64,000 nt of DNA from Solihabitans fulvus (GTDB lineage: Bacteria; Actinomycetota; Actinomycetes; Mycobacteriales; Pseudonocardiaceae), in contig NZ_VUOB01000030.1 in the NCBI RefSeq assembly GCF_008386585.1, forward strand, positions 1 through 64,000, given 5' to 3'. Below are positions 1 to 8,732 of this stretch, one piece after another. Under the pieces are notes generated by a model. It worked only from the letters and a program-made list of their open reading frames with translations. It did no database searches and was not told the DNA's origin. The position numbers and the translations under genes were made by a program. Within the stretch, counting starts at the first letter, position 1. The number at the start of each line of letters is the position of its first letter.

Positions 1-1
1 C

Positions 2-89
2 ACCAACGCCAACCAGAGGCAGGACGACTGGCACTTCACCACCGACGAAGCCCGCAACCGCCTCCACCCCCTATACCCCAAACGTTAGA
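2..89 (+). CDS. C-terminal end of an unidentified protein (possibly transposase)
   Basis: Only the last 28 codons are inside the window, ending at TAG. The visible tail contains DDWHFTTDEARNRLHPLYP. A tail of the form W-x-F-T-T-x-x-A-R-x-x-L-x-x-L-Y-P reminds me of the C-termini of some DDE transposases in actinomycetes, but too little is visible to assign a family. The tail is oriented towards the convergent acyl-CoA dehydrogenase, with 12 bp between the two stop codons. No inverted repeat end can be recognised here. Confidence 0.4.
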
Positions 90-101
90 AGCAACAATCT
101 A

Positions 102-1271
102 CTAGACGAGGGATCCGCCGATCTTGGCGTGCCCCTTGAGCAGGTTGCGCGCGATGGTGCGGCGCTGGATCTCGTCGGTGCCCTCGTAGATGCGCAGCAG
201 CCGAAGCTCCCGGTACCACCGCTCGATCGGCAGTTCCCTGGTGTAACCCATGCCGCCGTGGATCTGGAGCACCCGGTCCACGATCTCGTTCGCCTTGACC
301 CCGCCGTACAGCTTGGCGATGGACTGCGCCTGCCGGGAGTCCATGCCCTGGTCGACCTGCCAGGCGGCGTGCAGCACCAACCACCGCAGCGCCTCGATCT
401 CCACCGCGGAGTCGGCGATCATCCACTGGATGGCCTGCCGTTCCGCCAGCAGCTCGCCGAAGGTCACCCTGGTCCGCGCCTGCTCGATGGCCATCTCCAC
501 CAGCCGCTCGCACGAGCCGATCGCGCGCGCGGGCAACAGGTAGCGGCCCTGGCCGATCCACTGCATGGCCAGCTGGAAGCCCTTGCCGACCTCGCCGAGC
601 ACGCTCTCCTTCGGCACCCGCACGTCCTCGAAGACCAGCGCGGCCGGACCCCATTCGCCCATCGTGTCGATGGGCTCGGACTTCCAGCCCATGTCCCGGT
701 CGACCAGGAAGCAGGTGACGCCGCCGTCGGCGCCCTTCTCCTTGTCGGTGACCGCGAAGACCATCGTGAAGTCGGCGTCGTTGCCCTGGGTGATGAAGGT
801 CTTCTCGCCGTTGATGATCCAGTCCGAGCCGTCCTGGCGCGCCGAGGTGCGGATGGCCTTCGCGTCGGAGCCTGCGCCCGGCTCGGTGATCGCGAAGCAC
901 GAGATGCGCTCGCCGGAGATGGTCGGCAGCAGGTAGCGCTCCTTCTGCTCCTCGTTGCCGTGGAACAGGATGTTGTCCGCATAGCCGCCGAACCGGAACG
1001 GCACGAACGACCGGCCAAGCTCCGACTCGAGCAGCGCCGTCATCACCGCGCCAAGGCCCATGCCGCCGTACTCCTGCGGGGTGAGCACCCCGAAGAAACC
1101 GGCCTCCTTGGCCTTGAGCTGGAGCTCGCGCAGCTCGTCCCTGGTCAGCCCAGGCCGGCCGTTTCGTTCCCTGCGAAGCACTTCCGGCTCGAGCGGCGTG
1201 ATCTCGCGGCGCACGAAGGTGCGCACCCAGTCGCGGATCTCGCGCTGGTCCTCATCCAGTGTGAAGTCCAC
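102..1271 (-). CDS. acyl-CoA dehydrogenase
   Basis: This is a 389-residue FAD-dependent acyl-CoA dehydrogenase, a cytosolic enzyme that makes the alpha,beta double bond in acyl-CoA thioesters. The length is normal for the family. The FAD/substrate signature CFAITEPGAGSDA lies near residues 130-142, and the presumed catalytic glutamate is E363 in RIYEGTDEIQ. The GTG start is preceded by a purine-rich AGAGGGG stretch. The gene lies 22 bp downstream of a second acyl-CoA dehydrogenase and is probably co-transcribed with it. The substrate (fatty acyl, branched-chain or aromatic acyl) cannot be read from the sequence. Confidence 0.93.
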   Translation of the reverse strand: MDFTLDEDQREIRDWVRTFVRREITPLEPEVLRRERNGRPGLTRDELRELQLKAKEAGFFGVLTPQEYGGMGLGAVMTALLESELGRSFVPFRFGGYADNILFHGNEEQKERYLLPTISGERISCFAITEPGAGSDAKAIRTSARQDGSDWIINGEKTFITQGNDADFTMVFAVTDKEKGADGGVTCFLVDRDMGWKSEPIDTMGEWGPAALVFEDVRVPKESVLGEVGKGFQLAMQWIGQGRYLLPARAIGSCERLVEMAIEQARTRVTFGELLAERQAIQWMIADSAVEIEALRWLVLHAAWQVDQGMDSRQAQSIAKLYGGVKANEIVDRVLQIHGGMGYTRELPIERWYRELRLLRIYEGTDEIQRRTIARNLLKGHAKIGGSLV

Positions 1272-1293
1272 TGTCCCCGTCCCCTCTCCGCGT

Positions 1294-2445
1294 TCAGCCG
1301 AACGCGTTCACACCGGTCAACGCGCGGCCGATGAGCAGTTTCTGGATCTGACTCGTGCCTTCGTAGAGCGTGGTGACTCTGGTGTCGCGCAGGTACTTGC
1401 CGACCGGGTACTCGTCGATGTAGCCGTACCCGCCGAAGACCTGGATGGCGTTGTTGGCCGCGCGCACGGCGGCCTCGCTGGCGTAGAGCTTGGCCATGGA
1501 CGCCTCGGTGCCGAAGGGCTCGCCCCGGTCGGCGAGGTCGGCGACCCGCCAGGTGAGCAGCCGCGCGGCGTCGGTCTCCACGGCCATCTCGGCCAGAAGT
1601 TCCTGCACCAGCTGGAAACCGGCGATCGGCTTGCCGAACTGCTCGCGCTCCTTGGCGTACCGCAGGCTCGCCTCGAGCGCGCCGCGCGCGGCGCCGACGC
1701 AGCCGGCCGCGACGGACATCCGTCCCCGGTCGAGCGCGGCCATCGCGAGCCGGAAGCCCTGGCCCTGTTCACCGATGCGGGCCGAGTCGGGCACTCGCAC
1801 ACCGTCCAGGACCAGCTCGGCGGTGGCCTGGCCGCGCATGCCGAGCTTGCCGTGGATCTCCGTGGCCTCGAAGCCCGCGCTCGCGGTCGGCACCAGGAAC
1901 GCGGTGATGCCCTTGGGGCCGGGACCGCCGGTGCGCGCGAAGATCAGCGCCACCTCGGCCCAGGTTCCGTTGGTGATGAAGATCTTCCGGCCGGTGATCA
2001 CCCAGTCCGAGCCGACCCGTTCGGCCCGCGTGGCCAGCGAGGCCGCGTCCGAGCCGGTGCCGGGTTCGGTGAGCCCGAAGCAGGCCAGCGCCTCGCCAGC
2101 GCACAGCCGGGGCAGCCATTCCTTCTTCTGCTCCTCGGTGCCGTGCTTGGCGATCGTCTTGCCGACCAGGCCGAGCGACACCGAGATGATGCCGCGCACC
2201 GCGGAGTCGCCCTTGGCGATCTCCTCCAACACCAGGCAGTAGGCCAGGTTGTCGCCGCCGGAGCCGCCGTACTCCTCCGGCACGGTCAGCCCGAGGAAGC
2301 CCACCTCGCCGAGCGCGGGCACCAGCGATCTGTCGATCGCCTCGACCCGGTCCCATTCGGCCGCGTGCGGCACGATCCGGTCCTCGGTGAACCGGTTGGC
2401 CAGCTCGCGCAGCTGTCGGTGCTCGTCGGAGATGCGCAGGTCCAC
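1294..2445 (-). CDS. acyl-CoA dehydrogenase
   Basis: A second acyl-CoA dehydrogenase of 383 residues, first gene of a two-gene operon. It shows CFGLTEPGTGSDA in the FAD domain and the catalytic glutamate E362 in TLYEGTSQIQ. The open frame runs far upstream, but the GTG at VDLRISDEHRQL has an AAGGGG ribosome binding site and matches the usual N-terminus of the family, so the longer form is rejected. A TetR regulator is divergent across 124 bp, which suggests control of this operon by that regulator in response to an acyl-CoA or fatty acid. Specificity is unknown. Confidence 0.93.
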   Translation of the reverse strand: MDLRISDEHRQLRELANRFTEDRIVPHAAEWDRVEAIDRSLVPALGEVGFLGLTVPEEYGGSGGDNLAYCLVLEEIAKGDSAVRGIISVSLGLVGKTIAKHGTEEQKKEWLPRLCAGEALACFGLTEPGTGSDAASLATRAERVGSDWVITGRKIFITNGTWAEVALIFARTGGPGPKGITAFLVPTASAGFEATEIHGKLGMRGQATAELVLDGVRVPDSARIGEQGQGFRLAMAALDRGRMSVAAGCVGAARGALEASLRYAKEREQFGKPIAGFQLVQELLAEMAVETDAARLLTWRVADLADRGEPFGTEASMAKLYASEAAVRAANNAIQVFGGYGYIDEYPVGKYLRDTRVTTLYEGTSQIQKLLIGRALTGVNAFG

Positions 2446-2569
2446 GCGCTCAACCCCTTGTGCGGTAGGGATGGGAAACCGAACGCCGTTAGGTTTTAAT
2501 CTAGGCACGCCGCCGATCGCTGACAAGACCTCTCGATCGCCGACACCGCCGCCGAGCAGGGGAGGGGAC

Positions 2570-3229
2570 GTGCCACGGCCGAGCACCCCGATCCTGAACG
2601 GGGCCCGCATCAGGGCCGCAGCGCTGGCCATCGTCGACCGCGACGGGCTGGACGGCCTGTCCATGCGCAAGCTCGCCGCCGAGCTCGGCGTGCGGGCGCC
2701 CTCGCTGTACGGGCATGTCGCGACGAAGGACGAACTGCTCGACGCGCTGGCCAACGACATCATGAGCCAGGTCGACGTGACCGGTTTCGAGGCGGGTGAC
2801 TGGCGGCACGGGCTCGTCACCTGGGCGCGGTCCTACCGCGCCGCGCTCGCCGCGCACCCCAACATCGTGCCGTTCCTGGCCTACGGCCCGGCCAGGCGAG
2901 AGGCCTCCCTGCGGCGCGCGGACGCGGTGCACGGCGGCCTGGTCGGCGCGGGCTGGCCGCCGCGCTACGCGACGATGATCGGGGCGTCCACCAAGTACCT
3001 GGTGGTCGGGGCGGCGATGAGCTCGTTCTCCGGCGGGTTCGAGGACGACGTGCAGGTGTACGTGGACCGGTACCCGAACCTCAGCCAGGCGCACCGGTTG
3101 CGGCAGCACGCCGAGGAGATCGACCGGGACAGCTTCGAACTGGCCGTGCGGGCGTTCGTGGACGGGTTGACCAACCTGTACGACGACGTGATCGTCGGCG
3201 GCGCGAACGGGGCAGGGCGGAACACCTAG
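2570..3229 (+). CDS. TetR/AcrR family transcriptional regulator
   Basis: A 219-residue one-component repressor. Residues about 8-55 form the TetR helix-turn-helix (AALAIVDRDGLDGLSMRKLA, then VRAPSLYGHVATKDELLD), followed by a TetR_C-type ligand domain. The chosen GTG has GGAGGGG three bases upstream; the in-frame extension upstream overlaps the acyl-CoA dehydrogenase start and has no such site. Its divergent position next to two acyl-CoA dehydrogenases makes regulation of acyl-CoA oxidation the likely role. The stop codon lies inside the probable -10 hexamer of the next gene. Confidence 0.88.
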   Translation: MPRPSTPILNGARIRAAALAIVDRDGLDGLSMRKLAAELGVRAPSLYGHVATKDELLDALANDIMSQVDVTGFEAGDWRHGLVTWARSYRAALAAHPNIVPFLAYGPARREASLRRADAVHGGLVGAGWPPRYATMIGASTKYLVVGAAMSSFSGGFEDDVQVYVDRYPNLSQAHRLRQHAEEIDRDSFELAVRAFVDGLTNLYDDVIVGGANGAGRNT

Positions 3230-3239
3230 GCTGATCTCC

Positions 3240-4262
3240 GTGGCCGAGCATCTGGAACTCACCGTTCCCGGACCGCACGGGGATCGCACCGTGCGCGTGT
3301 CGAGTCCTGGCAAGATCTACTTCCCGGAGCGGGGCATCACCAAGCGGCAGGTGGTGGAGTACTACCTGGCGGTGGCGACGCCGCTGCTCGCCGTGCTGCG
3401 GGACCGCCCGACGACGCTGAAGCGCTTTCCGGACGGGGTAGCCGGCGAGCCGTTCTACGCCAAGCGGGTGCCCAAGGGCGCGCCCGAGTGGGTGGAGTCC
3501 GTGCGTATCACGTTTCCCTCGGGGCGCGCCGCGGACGAGGTCTGTCCGACCGAGCCCGCCGTGCTTGCGTGGGCGGCGAATCTCGGCACGTTCGACTTCC
3601 ACCCGTGGCCGGTGCGGCGGCCAGACGTGGACCACCCCGACGAGCTGCGGGTGGACCTGGATCCCCAGCCGGGCACGGGATTCGGCGACGCGGTGCGGGT
3701 GGCCGGTGTGCTCCGCGAGGTGCTGGCCGAGGCCGGGCTGACCGGATATCCGAAGACCTCCGGCGGGCGCGGCGTGCACGTGCTGGTCCGGATCCGTCAG
3801 GAGTGGGACTTCGTGCAGGTGCGGCACGCCGTGATCGCGCTGGCCCGCGAGGTGGAGCGCCGCGCGCCGACCGAGGCGACCACGGCGTGGTGGAAGGAGG
3901 AACGCGGCGAGCGGGTCTTCCTCGACTTCAACCAGGCCGCGCGGGACCGGACCGTCGCGTCGGCGTGGTCGGTGCGCGGCACGCCGAGGGCGACCGTGTC
4001 GACCCCGGTCACCTGGGACCAACTGTCCACTGTGGACCCGGACGACTTCGACGTGCTGACCGTGCCGGACTGGCTGGCCGAACACGGCGACGCGCACGCG
4101 GAGATCGACGCGGAGGCGTTCGGGCTCGAGCGGCTGCTGGAGTGGTACGAGCGCGACGAGCGCGACCGGGGGCTGGGGGAGATGCCGTACCCGCCCGACT
4201 ATCCGAAGATGCCTGGCGAGCCGCCGCGCGTCCAGCCGTCCAGGGCGAAGCAGGCCGACTGA
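3240..4262 (+). CDS. LigD-like primase-polymerase (archaeo-eukaryotic primase fold, PolDom)
   Basis: A stand-alone 340-residue polymerase domain of the bacterial NHEJ type, expected to fill in gaps and extend primers at DNA breaks, often inserting ribonucleotides. The metal-binding D139-x-D141 (RVDLDP), D229 (FLDFNQ) and the nucleotide-binding SGGRGVH at 174-180 are present. Length and architecture match the M. tuberculosis Rv3730c type (Prim-PolC) more than the full LigD polymerase-nuclease-ligase fusion; no nuclease or ligase domain follows. The gene is probably leaderless, because TAGGCT ends 7 bases before the GTG. A LigC-type ligase is 15.5 kb away. Confidence 0.9.
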   Translation: MAEHLELTVPGPHGDRTVRVSSPGKIYFPERGITKRQVVEYYLAVATPLLAVLRDRPTTLKRFPDGVAGEPFYAKRVPKGAPEWVESVRITFPSGRAADEVCPTEPAVLAWAANLGTFDFHPWPVRRPDVDHPDELRVDLDPQPGTGFGDAVRVAGVLREVLAEAGLTGYPKTSGGRGVHVLVRIRQEWDFVQVRHAVIALAREVERRAPTEATTAWWKEERGERVFLDFNQAARDRTVASAWSVRGTPRATVSTPVTWDQLSTVDPDDFDVLTVPDWLAEHGDAHAEIDAEAFGLERLLEWYERDERDRGLGEMPYPPDYPKMPGEPPRVQPSRAKQAD

Positions 4263-4264
4263 GG

Positions 4265-4663
4265 CTACCTGGTGACCGAGAGACCGCGTGCCTCGACGGC
4301 CTGCGCGAGTTGGTCATCGAAGGTCATGATCGAGCTGGCCGTCACCTTGTCTGCGGCCAGCAGAACGCAGCAGTCGGGCATGCGAAGCCTCGTCTCGGCG
4401 CGGATGAGGGCGAGAGTGACCGCATCGGGGCCGAGGATCGGGACCACCAGGACGTCCAGGTCATGAGCGATGATCTGAATTGCCTGCTTGGATGTGCCGT
4501 TCATGGCGGGCCGTACCAGCACCTCTGACAGGTTCAGCGCGCTGACCGCGAAGTCGTTGTCGGCAGCCGCCGACAACATGTTCACCGAGCTGATGTGGTG
4601 CTGATCCTGCTTGTCCAGATAGGCGATCAGGACGTTGGCGTCCAGAACGATCACGCGAGCCAC
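4265..4663 (-). CDS. PIN-domain ribonuclease toxin (VapC-like)
   Basis: A 132-residue PIN-domain protein, the usual VapC size. The acidic metal site is complete: D8 (VLDAN), E47 (LNLSEVL), D97 (RMPDCC) and D116/D117 (MTFDDQL). VapC toxins are Mg-dependent endoribonucleases that cut tRNA or rRNA. It overlaps the upstream small gene by 13 bp, the classical toxin-antitoxin arrangement, and ends 2 bp from the convergent polymerase gene. The RNA target is unknown. Confidence 0.85.
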   Translation of the reverse strand: MARVIVLDANVLIAYLDKQDQHHISSVNMLSAAADNDFAVSALNLSEVLVRPAMNGTSKQAIQIIAHDLDVLVVPILGPDAVTLALIRAETRLRMPDCCVLLAADKVTASSIMTFDDQLAQAVEARGLSVTR

Positions 4664-4902
4664 TCCGCGCGCAGTGCCTCCAGGTAGCCCGGCTCGTAGG
4701 TGCCGGTGAGGGCGCCGGCATTCGCGGCGATGACGGCACGTCGGTTCTCAACGTTGTGGTGCAGGGCCCGACGCCCCTCGATGATCAACAGGGCGAGGAG
4801 GCGGGTGGGCGGCTGATCCGGCCACCGGAGCGCCGCCTCATGCAGCGCTGCGGCGATCTCGTCCGTCTCTGTGATCGTGTGACGTGGCCGAGTGGTGGGC
4901 AT
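4651..4902 (-). CDS. putative VapB-like antitoxin
   Basis: An 83-residue protein directly upstream of, and overlapping, the PIN toxin. It begins MPTTRPRHTITETDEIAAAL; residues 8-40 could form a small DNA-binding domain and the C-terminus (EPGYLEALRAEWLA) resembles toxin-wrapping segments. I do not recognise a standard AbrB, RHH or Phd domain, so the antitoxin role rests on position and on the palindrome just upstream. The ATG is chosen because an 8-bp inverted repeat starts 9 bases before it. The longer frame would run through that operator. Confidence 0.7.
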   Translation of the reverse strand: MPTTRPRHTITETDEIAAALHEAALRWPDQPPTRLLALLIIEGRRALHHNVENRRAVIAANAGALTGTYEPGYLEALRAEWLA

Positions 4903-4910
4903 GACCCAAG

Positions 4911-4938
4911 TGTTGCACATTATTTCGTAGGTGCAACA
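4911..4938. promoter_or_regulatory. inverted-repeat operator of the vapBC-like operon
   Basis: TGTTGCAC and GTGCAACA form a perfect 8-bp inverted repeat separated by 12 bp, immediately upstream of the antitoxin ATG. The AT-rich spacer (ATTATTTCGTAG) stands out in this GC-rich DNA and can supply the -10 region on the minus strand. This is the position expected for autorepression by an antitoxin-toxin complex. Confidence 0.65.
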
Positions 4939-5108
4939 CCGGGGGTGACGGTGGAGCAGTTGAGTAGTGTCGGTCACCTCGCGTCGGTATCCGGTTGGGT
5001 GAATCGGGCGACTCACCCATACTGGCTCTCGGCCTCGAACAGACCACGGCTCGCGCGCGCCCCATCGGGCTGCTGCGGCGACCGCACCAGCAGCCAGGAG
5101 CGTCAGCG

Positions 5109-6059
5109 TTGAACCCGGAGAACCCCGGCACCCCCGAGCAGCCCGGCACCCCAGCGGGCCAGGCCGGCCCGGAGGTGCACGCGAACCCCGGCGGTCCGGA
5201 CAGTGGCGTTCCGGACGACCTCGCGCCCGTGGCCGTTCCGCAGGACCTCGCGCCCGTGATTCCCATCGACGAGATCCCCGGCGCGCAGATCCCGGTCACC
5301 GGGATTCCCGTCGCCGAGCTGCCCGCCGTCACCTCCTGGCCGCAGGCGCCCGGCCCGCAGGCGGCGGGGCAGCAGACGACGGGGCAGTTCCCGTCGTTCC
5401 AGCCGGCGCCCGACCAGACTGGGGTTGTCCCGCACGCGCCCGTGCCGGAATCCAGGTCCAACCGGAATCTGTGGATCGGGCTCGGCGCGGCCGGGCTGGT
5501 GGTCGTGCTGCTCTTCGTGGTGATCGCCGTCAGCCTCGCCAATCCGCCCAAGAACGAGAACCGGGCGGCCCCGGTGCGGCCGTCGCCGAGTTTCCTCCCG
5601 CCGGTGGCGACGAGGACGCCGGCCTTCACCACGCCCAGGATCGAGGAGCCGAAGACCGTCCCGGTCGGTCAGCAGGTGTCGCTGCGGACCGCCCTCGGCG
5701 ACACCTACACGCTCAGCGTGTCCCCGCTCCAGCTGGACCTCCAGCGCACCTCCCCGTACGCGCCGCGCGCCAAGAACGGCTCGTACGCGTCGACGAGCAT
5801 CCAGATGGTGGCCACGCAGACCAAGGCGACCAGCGTGATGGCCAACTCGATCAGCTTCAAGATCGTCTACGCCGACGGGACGGCCGTGCCGAGCACGCCC
5901 GGCCTCGACATGCCCGGCACGCCGCTGGTCACCGTCAGCCTCAGCGAGGGGCAGAAGGCCGCTGGCGACGTGTACTTCGACGTGGATCCCGCCCGGCTGG
6001 CCGGCGCGAAGATCGAGTTCGAGTACCTCGGCCGCGTCGCGGCGTTCTGGACCCTGTAG
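5109..6059 (+). CDS. single-pass membrane protein with proline-rich N-terminus and DUF4352-like C-terminal domain
   Basis: A 316-residue protein. About 115 N-terminal residues are rich in Pro, Gly and Gln. A single membrane segment follows (LWIGLGAAGLVVVLLFVVIA), then an extracytoplasmic domain of about 170 residues predicted as beta-sandwich and similar in pattern to DUF4352 immunoprotective-type domains. The TTG start has AGGAG 8 bases upstream; an upstream in-frame TTG lacks a ribosome binding site. It is likely a surface protein with the proline-rich part inside the cell. Function unknown. Confidence 0.65.
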   Translation: MNPENPGTPEQPGTPAGQAGPEVHANPGGPDSGVPDDLAPVAVPQDLAPVIPIDEIPGAQIPVTGIPVAELPAVTSWPQAPGPQAAGQQTTGQFPSFQPAPDQTGVVPHAPVPESRSNRNLWIGLGAAGLVVVLLFVVIAVSLANPPKNENRAAPVRPSPSFLPPVATRTPAFTTPRIEEPKTVPVGQQVSLRTALGDTYTLSVSPLQLDLQRTSPYAPRAKNGSYASTSIQMVATQTKATSVMANSISFKIVYADGTAVPSTPGLDMPGTPLVTVSLSEGQKAAGDVYFDVDPARLAGAKIEFEYLGRVAAFWTL

Positions 6060-6072
6060 CCGACCCGCGCGG

Positions 6073-6312
6073 TCAGGCCGTGTGTTCGGCGCCGCCGATG
6101 CGGGGGAAGGGCGTGGTGGAGAAGACGACCTCCACCGCGACCTCGAAGTACTCCGCGATCCGCAGGGAGAGGAACAGGCTGGGGCTGTACTCGCCCCGCT
6201 CCAGGTAGCCCACCGTCTGGTAGTGCACCCCGAGCGCCTCGGCGAGTTGTCTCCGGGAGATCCCCCGTTCCGCACGCAACATCGCGATGCGGTTGTAGAT
6301 CACCTCGCTCAT
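6073..6312 (-). CDS. small XRE-family transcriptional regulator
   Basis: A 79-residue protein that is almost entirely a Cro/C1 helix-turn-helix (RAERGISRRQLAEALGVHYQ, then TVGYLERGEYSPSL). Such minimal XRE proteins often sit beside membrane or transport genes they control. It lies downstream of the ABC-2 exporter on the same strand with a gap of 52 bp, so it may be the last gene of that operon. ATG start. Confidence 0.85.
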   Translation of the reverse strand: MSEVIYNRIAMLRAERGISRRQLAEALGVHYQTVGYLERGEYSPSLFLSLRIAEYFEVAVEVVFSTTPFPRIGGAEHTA

Positions 6313-6364
6313 GCTTACCGGATACCCTTTCTCCGACAGTGGTTTTCGCTGCGACCGCGCCGCG

Positions 6365-7219
6365 TCAGGTGACGCGCTGCATGGCCTTCTCGCGGCGCGC
6401 TGCCACGCTCGAACCTGACTCGCGACGGGCCATCCTACGCAACACGATCGGCGCGACGGTCAGGCCGAACGCGGCCCAGAGTCCCAGCACCCCCAGCGTT
6501 TCCAGGTGCCGCCACGAGTGGCCGATCTCGACGGCGGACAGGCCGTCGGGCAGCAGCGCCGACCGCATGCCGAGGCCGAGCCAGTAGATCGGCAACACCT
6601 GCGCGATCCCCTGCAACCACTCCGGCAGCGCGCTGGTCGGGTAGAAGATCCCCGAAATGCCGACCGCTCCCATGATCGGGAACATGATCAGCCCCATCAT
6701 CCTGGGGTTGGAGAACATCGACCCGAGGATCGCGCCGAGCGGCAGGCACGCGGCCAGCCCGAGCGCGAGGACCCACGCGAAGGTCAGCCACGAGCCGACG
6801 CCGCCGGTCGCGATGCCGCTGAACAGGAACAGGCCGGGGATCAGCAGCGCGGCGATGTTCACCAGGGTCAGCCCGGACACCAGGACGACCTTGCCGACGA
6901 GGTAGCCGAGCATCCCGTCCGGCACGGCCTTGGCCCGCAGCAGCGTGCCGTCCTCCCGCTCGACGGTGAGCATCTGGGTCAGGTTCGTCAGCCCGCCCGA
7001 CGCGATGCTCATGCCGAGGATGCTCGGCAGCGTCATGGAGCCGAGCGAGAAGCTCGTGCCCTCCACGGTCGAGCCCCGCATGAAGATCGTGACGGCCAGC
7101 AGGATCGCCGTGAAGAAGAAGAACGTCCACAGGTCCTGCGGGGTGCTGAGCATGTGCCGCAGCTCGATGATCCCGCGCGACCAGCCGGCCCGCATCGCGT
7201 TCGCCTTGCCGCTTCTCAC
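6365..7219 (-). CDS. ABC-2 type transporter permease
   Basis: A 284-residue integral membrane protein with about six hydrophobic segments (for example LWTFFFFTAILLAVTIF and MGLIMFPIMGAVGISGIFY), typical of ABC-2 exporter permeases. The GTG start overlaps the TGA of the upstream ATPase (GTGA), with GAGGGAGC as ribosome binding site, so the two are translationally coupled; an internal ATG eight codons later is less likely. With the ATPase it should form a drug, lipid or peptide exporter of unknown substrate. Confidence 0.88.
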   Translation of the reverse strand: MRSGKANAMRAGWSRGIIELRHMLSTPQDLWTFFFFTAILLAVTIFMRGSTVEGTSFSLGSMTLPSILGMSIASGGLTNLTQMLTVEREDGTLLRAKAVPDGMLGYLVGKVVLVSGLTLVNIAALLIPGLFLFSGIATGGVGSWLTFAWVLALGLAACLPLGAILGSMFSNPRMMGLIMFPIMGAVGISGIFYPTSALPEWLQGIAQVLPIYWLGLGMRSALLPDGLSAVEIGHSWRHLETLGVLGLWAAFGLTVAPIVLRRMARRESGSSVAARREKAMQRVT

Positions 7220-8187
7220 CTGGTCGCTCCCTCGAACTTGCGCACGGCGGCCGTGCCCCGGCCCGCCTCGTGCTCGCGCACCATCGCCACGTAGGTGTCC
7301 TCCAACGAAGCCCGCCGCACCTCGAGATCGCCGATCGCCTCGCCGTACTGCCTGAACAGGTCGTGCACGAACTTGGTCGAGTCGAGCGTGGAGTGCACGA
7401 AGCGCTGCCCGTCGCGGGTCCACTTGATCTCGGCCTCGGTGGACATCCGGCGCGACAGCTCGTCGGCCGAGCCGTCCGCGATGATCGCCCCGCCCGCCAG
7501 GATCACGATGCGGTCGGCCAGCTTCTCCGCCTCGTCGAGGTCGTGCGTGGTGAGCAGGATGGTGGTGTCCTCGTCATCGGACAGCCGGTGCACCAGGTCG
7601 TGGAACTCGCGTCGCGCCTCGGGGTCGAACCCCACCGTCGGCTCGTCGAGGAACAGCAGTTCGGGACGGCCGACGATGCCGATCGCCACGTCGAGCCGCC
7701 GCCGCTGGCCGCCGGAGAGCCGCCCAACCCGCTTGTGCGCGTGCTCGGTCAGCCCGACGGCGGAGACCAGCTCGTCGGGGTCCCACGGACCCCTGGCCCC
7801 GCCCGTCGCGTAGGGCGTGTAGTAGGTGCCGAGGTGCGCGAGCAGCTCCCTGACCCGCCATTTTCCGTGGTCGCGCCAGGACTGGAGCACGACGCCGAGC
7901 CGGGCGCGCCACGCCTCGTCGCCCTGCGCCGGGTCGATGCCGAGCACGCTGACCTCGCCGGCCGAGCGCATCCGAAACCCTTCGAGGATCTCGATCGTGG
8001 TGGTCTTGCCTGCGCCGTTCGGGCCGAGCAGCCCGAGCACCTCGCCGCGCCGCGCCGCGAAGGTGACCCCGGTGAGCACGTCGGTGCTGCCGTACCGCAT
8101 CTGGAGGTCGCGCACGTCGAGCACGGTGTCGTCCTCGGGCGGCCGAATGCGCCGGGTGGCGCTGTCCGGCTCCTCTATCACTGTCAC
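7216..8187 (-). CDS. ABC transporter ATP-binding protein
   Basis: A 323-residue ATPase of the DrrA/NodI-like ABC-2 exporter class. Walker A is GPNGAGKTTT, the signature is RLSGGQRRRLD, Walker B is LLFLDEPTVGFDP, and the H-loop is LLTTHDLDEAE. About 90 extra residues at the C-terminus follow the nucleotide-binding domain, as in DrrA. The GTG start (VTVIEEPD) has a GGGGGAG site; the frame extends upstream without one. It forms an operon with the permease and possibly the XRE regulator. Confidence 0.92.
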   Translation of the reverse strand: MTVIEEPDSATRRIRPPEDDTVLDVRDLQMRYGSTDVLTGVTFAARRGEVLGLLGPNGAGKTTTIEILEGFRMRSAGEVSVLGIDPAQGDEAWRARLGVVLQSWRDHGKWRVRELLAHLGTYYTPYATGGARGPWDPDELVSAVGLTEHAHKRVGRLSGGQRRRLDVAIGIVGRPELLFLDEPTVGFDPEARREFHDLVHRLSDDEDTTILLTTHDLDEAEKLADRIVILAGGAIIADGSADELSRRMSTEAEIKWTRDGQRFVHSTLDSTKFVHDLFRQYGEAIGDLEVRRASLEDTYVAMVREHEAGRGTAAVRKFEGATR

Positions 8188-8231
8188 AGAACTCTCTCCC
8201 CCTGTCGAAGCGTCGCGTCGAAAGATAGCAG

Positions 8232-8242
8232 ATGTACTACAT
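8232..8242. promoter_or_regulatory. small palindrome upstream of the ABC exporter operon
   Basis: ATGTA-C-TACAT is a perfect 5-bp inverted repeat in an AT-rich patch 45 bp before the ATPase start. It may be the operator of the XRE protein at the other end of the operon, but the arms are short and no second copy was found. Confidence 0.3.
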
Positions 8243-8398
8243 AACGCAACAGAGCTGCGGTGAGCGCCGACGGCCCGATCCTGTTTGTCCACTGTGGACT
8301 GTTTCGGTGCGGTGAAACGGATGGCAGGTCTTGGTGTCGAGGCAGATCTTCGCCTTACTATTGGGGAGGTCTGTCCACGGGCGGGAGCGGAGGACGCG

Positions 8399-8596
8399 AT
8401 GTCGCATGGCTATCACGTGCGGTTCGTCGGCGGCCCGCTCGACGGGCGGGTCGAGTCGCGGCCGCAGCCACAGCCCGAGCCGATGCCCACGGTGACCCAC
8501 GTGCACCTGCACGGCGGCCCCAAGATCGTGCATCACTACGATCTTCACTACGCGGTCGAGTACGGCTGCGAGTACCGGCTGCGCGACGAGGGCTGA
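8399..8596 (+). CDS. small hypothetical protein
   Basis: A 65-residue protein (MSHGYHVRFVGGPLDGRVES at the start, ending EYGCEYRLRDEG). The RFVGGPLDG motif occurs in small actinobacterial and phage-associated proteins of unknown role. Histidines cluster in the middle (THVHLHGG, IVHHYDLHYA). The ATG has GGAGGA 5 bases upstream, so the longer frame beginning 38 codons earlier is not used. No linkage to a neighbour is evident. Confidence 0.65.
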   Translation: MSHGYHVRFVGGPLDGRVESRPQPQPEPMPTVTHVHLHGGPKIVHHYDLHYAVEYGCEYRLRDEG

Positions 8597-8732
8597 CCCT
8601 CGGGGTCGCGCGCGAACTCGTGTCCGCCCGCGAGATCCACTGTTCGAACGTCTGTGCTATTTTGGCTCGGTCGTGGCGGGCGACGGAACTGTCCATTGAG
8701 GACGGTTGGGTGTGGTGGTTTCGGGAGGGCAG

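Noticed and set aside
2249..2569. N-terminal extension of the TetR gene
   Set aside because: It overlaps the divergent dehydrogenase start, has no ribosome binding site, and the downstream GTG has a strong one directly before the helix-turn-helix.
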